From: Flavobacterium sp.
Lineage (GTDB): Bacteria > Bacteroidota > Bacteroidia > Flavobacteriales > Flavobacteriaceae
Direction: 5' to 3'
NCBI GenBank assembly: GCA_020048955.1
Contig: JAIFLT010000200.1
Coordinates: forward strand, 1 to 37,613
DNA length: 37,613 nucleotides
A program made the position numbers and the translations under genes. The notes beneath the pieces were generated by a model. That model made no database searches. It was given only the letters and a program-made list of their open reading frames with translations, and was not told the DNA's origin. Positions 14,411 to 21,555 of this stretch are shown one piece after another (the first letter of the stretch is position 1; the number at the start of each line of letters is the position of its first letter).

Positions 14411-16954
14411 ATGATTAAAAAATCACTACAAATTATTTTTTGTTTAGCTCTTTTGTCAAATACTGCAAGTTTTTCTCAAAAGAATGACAAAAAGAAAGGC
14501 AACATTCCGGCTACACCAATTGCGGCAGATGTAAAAAAACCAGATGCAAAAAAAGAACCCAAGCCTTATAAAAAGGTTATTGATTCGACAGCAGTTACTC
14601 AAAAGGGGTTAATAGATGTTCACAAAGTTGGTGATAAATATTTATTTGAAATTTCAGAATCATTATTAGGTAAAGAAATCATGACCATTACAAGATATTC
14701 TAAAACACCTGCTGGTGGAGGAATTTTTGGTGGTGAAGAGATCAATCGTCAAGTTGTTCGTTTTGAAAAAGGATTAAACAATACCATTATTTTACGATCA
14801 ATTACCTATGTTATATCAACTCCTGATGAGGATAAACCCATTACCAAATCGGTTAAGAATTCAAGTGCTGACCCTATAATTGGTATTTATGATGTTTTAG
14901 CTTATAAAAAGTCAGAGTCAGGTAAAGAAAATGAATCTAGTGTTATTGATATGACTGCTGCTTTTGATTCTGATACTCAAATTTTTTCTTTGAATCCAAT
15001 TAATAAGCAATTACTTAGTATTCAAGCCTTCCAAAAAGATAAATCATTTATTCAGTTTGTTAAAAGTTTTCCAATTAATACGGAGATAAGAACAACAAAA
15101 ACGTTCTCTACCATTGCTCCACAAATCTCTAGAAACCCAACGCCTAAGATTGGAACTGATTTTCCTGCGGCACTAGATGCTGGAGTAGTGACAATGGAAA
15201 TAAACACCTCTTTTATTTTATTACCAGAAAATCCAATGCGAAAACGTGCTTTTGACAAAAGAGTTGGTTACTTTGCTAACGGTTATGATGTTTTTGAAGA
15301 AGATTCTCAGAAAGCTGATACCGATATTTTTGCAGTTAGATGGCGCTTAGAGCCTAAAAATGAAGAAGATGCTGAAAAACAAAAACGAGGCGAATTAATT
15401 GAACCGAAAAAACCAATTGTTTATTATTTAGACCCAGCAACACCAGACAAATGGAAACCATTTATCAAACAGGGTATTGATGATTGGCAAGCTGCATTTG
15501 AATTTGCAGGATGGAAAAATGCGATTCGAGGTGAATATTGGCCAGAAAATGATCCAACAATGAGTTTGGAAGATGCCCGTTTTTCAGTTTTAAGATATTT
15601 TGCTGCAGATATTCAAAATGCTTACGGTCCAAATGTACACGATCCAAGAACAGGTGAAATTATGGAAAGTCATATAGGTTGGTATCATAATATTATGAGT
15701 TTGTTGCGTGATTGGTATTTAATTCAAACGGCAGCCGTTGATCCTAAAGCAAGAAGTAAAAAGTTTGATGATAAGTTAATGGGCGAATTGATTCGTTTTG
15801 TTGCAGCTCATGAGGTAGGGCATACACTTGGTTTACGTCACAATATGGGCGCAAGTAATGCCACACCTGTAGAAATGTTAAGAAATCCAGAGTTTCAGAA
15901 AAAAAACGGACATACATCATCAATAATGGATTATGCAAGATTTAATTATGTTGCTCAGCCTGAAGATGGAGTTACCGATTTGTTTCCTAAAATTGGAGAT
16001 TATGACAAATGGGCTATTAAATGGGGTTATTCTTATTTTAATGATGCTAAATCGGAAGATGCAGAAAAAGCATTGTTAAATGAAATGACAAAAGAAGCCT
16101 ATACAAATCGTAGGTTATGGTTTGGAACAGAATCAAGTCCATTTGATCCTAGATATCAAACGGAAGATTTGGGTGATAATGCAATGAAAGCTTCTGAGTA
16201 TGGAATCAAAAATCTAAAAAGAATTTTACCAAATTTGATTGAATGGAGTAAAGAGAAAGGTGAAGACTATTCTGAACTTGAAGGTTTATACAATTCTTTA
16301 GTAGGTCAATTTCGTCGCTACATGGGGCATGTTACTAAGAATGTTGGTGGAATCTATGAAACACCAAAAACTTATGATATGATTGGCAATGAATATGAAG
16401 TTGTTCCTTCATTAATTCAAAATGAAGCTGTTGTTTTTTTGAATGAACAAGTATTTAAAACCCCCATTTGGTTATTGGACCAGAATATTATTGCAAAAAT
16501 TAGTCCTGATAGTGGAGTAGAATTAATGAAAGCAATTCAAGATGGAACGTTATCTAATTTATTATCTATTGATAGAATGGCCCGATTAATAGAAACTTCT
16601 ACTTTAAATAAAGCAAATTATTCCGTAGATAAATTAATGTCCGATTTAAAACGTGGTATTTTTTCTGAATTAAAAACGAATGCAGCAATTGATGTTTACA
16701 GAAGAAATTTGCAAAAAGCTTTTGTAACAAAGTTAATTGATGCTATTAGTTTAGAAAGAACCGTTACCGCCAATTTCAATGGAAGAAGAATCGTAATCGC
16801 AGATACAGATTTACCTTCAATTGCAAGAGGACATTTAATTGAATTAAGAACTCAATTAAAAATTGCAGCTCTATCGACTACAGAAAGATTATCTAAATTT
16901 CACATTGCTGATTTGGTGGCAAGAATTGACAAAGCATTAAATCCGAACAGATAA
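14411..16954 (+). CDS. Large secreted zinc metalloprotease (DUF5117/DUF5118, metzincin motif)
   Basis: 847 residues. A signal peptide (MIKKSLQIIFCLALLSNTASFSQ) is followed by a Lys/Pro-rich linker, then two beta-rich domains (about 60-330; KVGDKYLFEISESLLGKE and FILLPENPMRKRAFDKRVGYF are typical DUF5118/DUF5117 blocks). The catalytic domain has HEVGHTLGLRH (H467, E468, H471, H477), the HExxHxxGxxH zinc site, with a Met-turn-like SSIMDYARFNYVA about 30 residues later. The C-terminal third is helical (DUF4953-like region). These proteins are common in Bacteroidota; substrates are not known. ATG 14411 is chosen because the ATG at 14384 lies in the -7 box and adds no signal-like residues. Confidence 0.88.
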   Translation: MIKKSLQIIFCLALLSNTASFSQKNDKKKGNIPATPIAADVKKPDAKKEPKPYKKVIDSTAVTQKGLIDVHKVGDKYLFEISESLLGKEIMTITRYSKTPAGGGIFGGEEINRQVVRFEKGLNNTIILRSITYVISTPDEDKPITKSVKNSSADPIIGIYDVLAYKKSESGKENESSVIDMTAAFDSDTQIFSLNPINKQLLSIQAFQKDKSFIQFVKSFPINTEIRTTKTFSTIAPQISRNPTPKIGTDFPAALDAGVVTMEINTSFILLPENPMRKRAFDKRVGYFANGYDVFEEDSQKADTDIFAVRWRLEPKNEEDAEKQKRGELIEPKKPIVYYLDPATPDKWKPFIKQGIDDWQAAFEFAGWKNAIRGEYWPENDPTMSLEDARFSVLRYFAADIQNAYGPNVHDPRTGEIMESHIGWYHNIMSLLRDWYLIQTAAVDPKARSKKFDDKLMGELIRFVAAHEVGHTLGLRHNMGASNATPVEMLRNPEFQKKNGHTSSIMDYARFNYVAQPEDGVTDLFPKIGDYDKWAIKWGYSYFNDAKSEDAEKALLNEMTKEAYTNRRLWFGTESSPFDPRYQTEDLGDNAMKASEYGIKNLKRILPNLIEWSKEKGEDYSELEGLYNSLVGQFRRYMGHVTKNVGGIYETPKTYDMIGNEYEVVPSLIQNEAVVFLNEQVFKTPIWLLDQNIIAKISPDSGVELMKAIQDGTLSNLLSIDRMARLIETSTLNKANYSVDKLMSDLKRGIFSELKTNAAIDVYRRNLQKAFVTKLIDAISLERTVTANFNGRRIVIADTDLPSIARGHLIELRTQLKIAALSTTERLSKFHIADLVARIDKALNPNR

Positions 16955-17185
16955 TTAAAGTAGTACACTAATTTTAAAAGTTTATATTCATATGTAAATA
17001 TTATTTGTTTTTTTGGTGCATATGTATCGCTATTTTCATTGGTGTTTGCATTCGCAAACTCGTGTTTATGGCGATTTGCGATTTCATACATTTTTTAAAG
17101 TAATAGGATTTTTATTTTTACTTGTTACACTAAGTACTTCGACTATGTTCAGCATAAACAAAAGTCGAAGTGCTTTTTATTAATT
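16955..17185. other. Intergenic stretch with palindromes, upstream of the IS remnant
   Basis: No supported gene. It contains a small perfect hairpin (GTTTGC / GCAAAC around 17045-17060) in a locally GC-richer block and, at 17132-17175, a REP-like palindrome described separately. An open frame on the - strand (17091-16900) runs into the protease gene and is judged spurious. Confidence 0.5.
17132..17175. repeat. REP-like palindrome
   Basis: AAGTACTTCGACT and AGTCGAAGTGCTT are inverted arms with one mismatch, around TTCAGCATAAAC. The CTTCG...CAGCATAAAC part is shared with the inverted repeats around the GIY-YIG gene. A T-rich tail follows, so it may also act as a terminator for the protease gene. 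Confidence 0.7.
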
Positions 17186-18040
17186 AGGGTCTGCTGAAAA
17201 AAGAAAAAAATCCTTGCTAATGAGGGATAAGAAGTATATTTGTAAAATTAAGTTCAGGGAAATATGCAAAACACCTCAAAAAAATAGGGCGCCAGCTCCA
17301 AACTATGTGAATGAAAAATAATTGACTTTTTCAGAATTTGAGAGTCCGTTTGAATGAAAATTGAATTTTTCAAATTGTTGGATAATTTTATCAAAATTAT
17401 TACCTTGGAATGATTTATACTCCATTCATTGGAAAAACATTCCCGAAAAATATACTTTTCGTCCGTCTGTAAATCCAAGAATTGTTTTAGGAGCTATTAT
17501 TATCAAACATTTATACGATTTAGATGACAGAAAACTGTAGATAAGATTAGTGAAAACATATACATGCAATACTTTTTGGGCTAACTTCTTTTAGTGATGT
17601 GCCCACATTTGATTCTTCTTTGTTTGTGGAATTTAGAAAACATTTAGGATATTATCCCAAAGAAGTTTTGGCAAATAAAATATATTGCAATAGAGAAAAT
17701 AGTTCCTATTTGAAAGAAAAAGGAATAATGCTCAAAGCAAAACCATAAGGAATACCCGAGAGCTTTGCTCGAACTGGCTAAGCAAACCCTTTAGAAGGTA
17801 AAGTTGGTCATACAACAACGGTTTATGGTCTAGACCAAATAAAATCAAGACAGTTCAACACAAGTCAATCATGGGTAGCAAGCATAATATAAGTGCTAAA
17901 CCTCGTCCATTTGGCAGAGGTAGCACTGCTCTGGTAAGTAGTAAAACAACTGAAACTTTTTTTAAAGCAAGTTTCAGAGTTTTTAATTACTTTTGGGAGG
18001 AATAAAAATAAGTGCTGCTTGAGTTTTTTCAGCAGTCCTT
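17186..18040 (+). mobile_element. Decayed insertion sequence, IS5/IS1182-like
   Basis: The ends are imperfect inverted repeats: AGGGTCTGCTGAAAAAA at 17186-17202 and the complement of AAGGACTGCTGAAAAAA at 18024-18040 (two mismatches in 17). Between them is a broken transposase. The element is 855 bp, shorter than an intact one of this type (normally about 1.5-2 kb), so an internal deletion is likely. No clear target duplication is visible. It sits just in front of the maltokinase-like gene. Confidence 0.8.
17307..18005 (+). pseudogene. Transposase remnant (DUF772-type N-terminus, DDE family)
   Basis: Pieces in shifting frames read LTFSEFESPFE, then LPWNDLYSIHWKNIPEKY with NPRIVLGAIIIKHLYDLDD, then DKISENIYMQYFLG, PTFDSSLFVEFRKHLG, and near the end KVGHTTTVYGLDQIKSR and TSQSWVASII. 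The order and wording match Bacteroidota IS5/IS1182-like transposases (LVLGAxIIKH...ENxYxQYFLG...SLFVEFRKRLG...GLxRI...SW). In-frame stops, frameshifts and loss of most of the DDE core between about 17755 and 17790 make it inactive. Confidence 0.85.
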
Positions 18041-18119
18041 AAATAATTGGAAATTAGTGTAATCTAAACGCACAGAGTTCCTGAAAATTTGTGCAATTCA
18101 TGTCAAAAAATATAGCATT

Positions 18120-19806
18120 ATGAAAAACGACAATCAAGATACTTTTGCTACGCCATTTAATTTTAAAAACGAATGGAAAGACGCTTTTAACGATGATGAA
18201 TTTATTAAAATATTTTCTTCGGATATTCTTGAAAATTATATCATCAACAAAAGATGGTATGGCGGAAAAGCAAGCACATTAAAATACATTGAAGTTGTTG
18301 ATCATTTTAAGATTACTTCCAAAAAAAATACTTATTACGGTGTTTTATTAGAAGTAAATTTTAAAGAAGCATTCTTCCAGCATTATTTTATGCCCATTGC
18401 TTTCATGACTAATGATGAGTTAGACACCAATACAATTATTGCTCCAGCAAAATTTGGAAACATAGATGGTTTTCTTGTTGATGCGCTTCATCAAGATGAT
18501 TTCAGAAAATTGTTGTTTGATAATATTGCACAATCTACAGAAAGCAAAGGATTAAAATTGATTTTTCATAAAGGATCTAATTTGGTTGACAAAGTATACA
18601 AATCATCTAAATTTATGGGCGTTGAACAAAGCAATACCTCTATAATTTATAACGATGCTTTTGTTTTAAAAATCTTCCGTAGAATTTATGTTAGCACCAA
18701 TCCTGATTATGAAATAAGCCGTTTCTTGACAGAGCGAATGCAATTTGAAAATACACCTGCATATACAGGAAGTATTAATTTGGCATTGTCCGAAGGAAAT
18801 ATAACCCTAGGATTGATGCAAGAATTAGTACCCAATCAAGGCGATGCATGGAAATTTATGTTGGAACAAATGGATGGCGTTTTTGAAAATCTTTCCAGAA
18901 AAAAAATCAAAATCGACAAACTTCCAAATGTTGATTTATTCAAACGATTAAAAATCAATGAAATTCCACCCGAAATTATCGATTGGGTTGGCTTGAGTTT
19001 GTTTTTAAAAATACAAACATTAGCTTTGCGAACAGCTGAAATGCACATTGCACTCGGAAGCGATATTCATGAAACTGCTTTTACACCAACCACTTACAAC
19101 GGTGATTATACCGTTTGGTTAAAAAACAGACTTTTATATCAATTCCAAAACCGATTGAATATCATTGAAAATAGTTTGCACAAACTCGACGGAATGGCAC
19201 TCGATTTAGCACATCAATTTCTTGAAAATAAAAAACTCATTCGTAAACATTTCGTAGATTTTGATTGGACAAAAATGAAATCGGAACGCATCAGAATTCA
19301 CGGCGATTTTCATCTTGGTCAAGTTTTGGTTAACGGAGATGATTTCTATCTACTTGATTTTGAAGGTGAACCAGAAAGCACCATTCGCGACAGAAAAGTA
19401 AAACAGCCGCCATTAAAAGATGTTGCCGGAATGTTCCGTTCCTTTCATTACGCCATTTACGCCACCATTTTTAACAACGCCGATAAATATCCATTTGAAC
19501 AAGAAAAATTGTTTAAAGCAGGCGAATTATTATTCAAATACCTAGTTGGAGCGTTCCTTGAAACCTACATCGAAAAAGCTCAATCAGGAAATTTAAACAT
19601 TGGTTACAGTCACGAAATCAACTTTTTACTAAAATATTGCATCCTAGAAAAAGCCGTTTATGAGTTGGGTTACGAACTAAACTCTCGACCACGATGGGCA
19701 GTTATTCCGTTGCGAGGCATTCAAACGATTATGGGACGAACTAAACTCTCGACCACGATGGGCAGTTATTCCGTTGCGAGGCATTCAAACGATTATGGGA
19801 TATTAG
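18120..19806 (+). pseudogene. Maltokinase-like protein (trehalose synthase-associated), 3' end altered by a 64-bp duplication
   Basis: The protein is kinase-like with the aminoglycoside-phosphotransferase fold: VLKIFRR (K184), HGDFHLGQ (394-401, catalytic Asp) and DFEGEP (413-418, metal site). This is the pattern of maltokinases that make maltose-1-phosphate for the GlgE route. Without the duplication the gene ends RGIQTIMGY-stop at 19806, 540 residues. With the duplication the frame shifts after GIQTIMG, and the reading frame runs on to 19892 with about 50 foreign residues (590 in total). The catalytic core is intact, so the altered product may still work. No treS or glgE is in the window; glgB and a GH31 glucosidase follow after an insert. 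The upstream region is occupied by an IS remnant, so a former operon partner may have been displaced. Confidence 0.75.
19672..19800. repeat. Exact 64-bp tandem duplication at the 3' end of the maltokinase-like gene
   Basis: Copies at 19672-19735 and 19736-19799 are identical, with one further matching base at 19800. The unit begins ACGAACTAAACTCTCGACCA. 64 is not a multiple of three, so the second copy is read in another frame and the natural TAG at 19804-19806 is missed. Confidence 0.97.
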
Positions 19807-19860
19807 AAGCGAATGGCTTGGGCATTTACGATAATGGCAATTCCCACTTTTCGCTCCAAT

Positions 19861-19929
19861 CTTTTCCTTTGTTGCCTGAGGTGTCACATTGAGCTTGTCG
19901 AAATGCACTCGAAGGCAACAAAGGAAAAG
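19861..19929. repeat. Palindrome with 17-bp perfect arms enclosing a REP-like core
   Basis: CTTTTCCTTTGTTGCCT (19861-19877) and its exact complement (19913-19929) enclose GTCACATTGAGCTTGTCGAA (19883-19902), a diverged copy of the GTCACCCTGAG...CGAAGG repeat. It could fold into a long hairpin and end transcription of the upstream gene. Confidence 0.8.
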
Positions 19930-20033
19930 GATTTCCGCTACAATTGGGGCTAGATAGTACTTGTATTGAATAGAAAATAGTGTTAAAAAGAAAACAAAAT
20001 TTGAACTTTAGATAATGTTGTTAATTGCAGGAT

Positions 20034-20086
20034 TTGTCACCCTGAGAAGTTTATGCTGAGCGCAGCCGAAGTACAGTCGAAGGGCT
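20034..20086 (+). repeat. Left 53-bp inverted repeat of the GIY-YIG cassette
   Basis: Begins TTGTCACCCTGAG and ends CGAAGGGCT. It is the exact reverse complement of 20438-20490. Similarity continues inward for about 9 more bases (TATAGTTAA) after a 1-nt indel. Confidence 0.97.
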
Positions 20087-20107
20087 TATAGTTAAATAGA
20101 AAGAAAA

Positions 20108-20419
20108 ATGAAATTTTACTACGTTTACATACTAAGATGCAGCGATAATTCACTTTACGTAGGAATTACAAATGATTTAGAAAGAAGAGTAAACGAACAC
20201 AATGACGGCAAATTACCAAATGCCTACACATTCAAAAGAAGACCTGTGGTTTTAGAATGGTTTCAAGATTTCACCGAACCCAATCAAGCCATTTATTTTG
20301 AAAAGAAATTAAAAGGTTGGTCCAAACAAAAAAAAGAAGCATTAATAAAAGGAGATTTTGATATGATTGAAACATTAGCAGAATGCAGAAATGCAACGCA
20401 TTATAAATATAAACCATAA
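20108..20419 (+). CDS. Stand-alone GIY-YIG nuclease-domain protein
   Basis: 103 residues forming little more than one GIY-YIG domain: VYIL (6-9) as the GIY strand, YVGITNDLERRVNEH (17-31) with YVG and Arg27, and a C-terminal helix with YFEKKLKGW (63-71) supplying the conserved Glu65. This resembles the UvrC N-terminal/YhbQ (UPF0213) type. Such small proteins are often called endonucleases, but their activity is rarely shown. The gene is exactly enclosed by perfect 53-bp inverted repeats, with 21 nt from the left repeat and 18 nt to the right. It is isolated from the neighbouring glucan genes and looks like cargo of a repeat-bounded cassette. Confidence 0.88.
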   Translation: MKFYYVYILRCSDNSLYVGITNDLERRVNEHNDGKLPNAYTFKRRPVVLEWFQDFTEPNQAIYFEKKLKGWSKQKKEALIKGDFDMIETLAECRNATHYKYKP

Positions 20420-20437
20420 AATAAAAATTAACTATAG

Positions 20438-20490
20438 AGCCCTTCGACTGTACTTCGGCTGCGCTCAGCATAAACTTCTCAGGGTGACAA
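20438..20490 (-). repeat. Right 53-bp inverted repeat of the GIY-YIG cassette
   Basis: Begins AGCCCTTCGACTGTACTTCG and ends CAGGGTGACAA; the exact reverse complement of 20034-20086. Together the two arms bound a 457-bp unit. Confidence 0.97.
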
Positions 20491-20598
20491 TTCACGTAAA
20501 TATTCATATTTTGCAGTCAAATTCAAATTTCTTTTAAAATAGTAATTATAAAAGTAAAACGTAAATAATAGGATAAAACATAATTAATTGCACAGCCT

Positions 20599-20623
20599 GT
20601 CATCCCGAGCGCAGTCGAGGGAA
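20599..20623. repeat. Short REP-like element
   Basis: TGTCATCCCGAGCGCAGTCG followed by AGGGA is a half-length relative of the GTCACCCTGAG...GCAG(C/T)CGA...GGG repeat, with partial dyad symmetry (TCCC / GGGA). It lies 30 nt before the next gene. Confidence 0.7.
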
Positions 20624-20652
20624 CGCAAGGAAAGAAAACATAACATAACAAA

Positions 20653-20931
20653 ATGAAACATTATCAAGAAATAGTTGACGAAATATTTGGAAGTTTATAC
20701 AAGCACAGAACTTTAAGAACTTTGTTTGATCCAAATTCTTCTGAATGGAACGAAACAACAATTGAAAAAAAACTTGAAATCTTGAAAAAAATTTTAGAAA
20801 GTAATAAAATTACTTTTGAACAACTTATTTCAGGTTACAAAAAATTCTACAAAAATGAACTTTTAAATAAAGAATACGTTTTAAACTCTTTAGAAAATGG
20901 AATTTTAATTTTGCTTCAAAACTCTTTGTAA
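20653..20931 (+). CDS. Small protein of unknown function, first of an abutting pair
   Basis: 92 residues, helical, mixed charge: MKHYQEIVDEIFGSLYKHR, WNETTIEKKLEILKKILESN, ITFEQLISGYKKFYKNELL. No signal peptide or membrane segment. Its TAA is followed at once by the ATG of the next gene (zero spacing), so the two must be expressed together. No family recognised. Codon use is strongly AT-rich, more so than in glgB, and the pair interrupts a carbohydrate locus next to REP-like repeats, which suggests acquisition. Confidence 0.7.
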   Translation: MKHYQEIVDEIFGSLYKHRTLRTLFDPNSSEWNETTIEKKLEILKKILESNKITFEQLISGYKKFYKNELLNKEYVLNSLENGILILLQNSL

Positions 20932-21471
20932 ATGAAAACAATATTTGAAATTACGCCAAGTGAAAATGATTTAGATATTTCAACTTTTAAATATCAAGTT
21001 GAATTAACTAAAAAATTAGACAACATTAATTCAGATTTTAATCAAGAAATTATAAATGAGATTATATTGTGGAAAGTAAATCGATACGCAAAATTTGACG
21101 AAAAAACTATAAACTTACTTAACAAAATAAATCGAAATGAAGAAAATTTTAATCAAAACTTGACAGGCGATATTTTACTAAATTTATTAAAACAAAAAGG
21201 CGTAAGACTTGCAATGGCTTCAACAATTTTACGCTTCAAAAATCCAAAATTTTATCAAATAATCGACCAAAGAGTTTATCGTTTTATTTATGGCAAAGAA
21301 TTAAATTATTCTGAAACTAATTTGAACTTACAAATAGTTATCTATTTAGATTATATAGAAAAACTAAAAGAAGTTTGCCAAAAATATCAAATAAAATTTG
21401 AAGAGGCTGACAGAATACTATACAAAATGGATAAAGAGTATAATAAAGATTTGAAACTAAAAGGATACTAA
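20932..21471 (+). CDS. Unknown protein with an HhH-GPD (DNA glycosylase)-like core, second of the pair
   Basis: 179 residues, no membrane segment. Residues 85-119 (LLKQKGVRLAMASTILRF...IIDQRVYRFI) line up by eye with the helix-hairpin-helix GPD motif of base-excision glycosylases: a G-V turn, a helix, F, then an Asp (D112) in a D-x-x-V-x-R setting like VDTHVxR. The basic Lys/Arg of the hairpin is weak and the protein is shorter than MutY or Nth. It could be a diverged glycosylase, a non-catalytic nucleic-acid-binding relative, or part of a defence or toxin pair with the preceding gene. It starts directly after the stop of that gene. Confidence 0.6.
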   Translation: MKTIFEITPSENDLDISTFKYQVELTKKLDNINSDFNQEIINEIILWKVNRYAKFDEKTINLLNKINRNEENFNQNLTGDILLNLLKQKGVRLAMASTILRFKNPKFYQIIDQRVYRFIYGKELNYSETNLNLQIVIYLDYIEKLKEVCQKYQIKFEEADRILYKMDKEYNKDLKLKGY

Positions 21472-21555
21472 ATAAGAAAATTCAATTGTTGCCAATAATA
21501 AACTAAAGCAATCGAATTTATATTAATTCTTAAAAAAAATACAAACAATAAAAAA

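Larger units (their letters stand above)
19807..20107. other. Repeat-filled spacer between the maltokinase-like gene and the GIY-YIG gene
   Basis: Holds two palindromic elements (19861-19929 and the left inverted repeat at 20034-20086) and no independent gene. The segment after 19929 (GGATTTCCGCTACAATTGGG) looks like part of an intergenic repeat rather than coding sequence. Confidence 0.5.

Noticed and set aside
16900..17091. Open frame of 63 codons on the - strand starting MYEIANRHKHEFANANTN
   Set aside because: It overlaps the 3' end of the metalloprotease gene, has no promoter box, and its later part reads antisense to that gene; probably chance, although its first half covers a hairpin-rich spacer.
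17176..18050. Target-site duplication around the IS remnant
   Set aside because: Flanks share only short AT-rich strings (TTA/TAA), which are not convincing in this base composition.
20271..20507. - strand open frame running through the right inverted repeat and the GIY-YIG gene
   Set aside because: It is antisense to a well-supported gene and made partly of repeat sequence.
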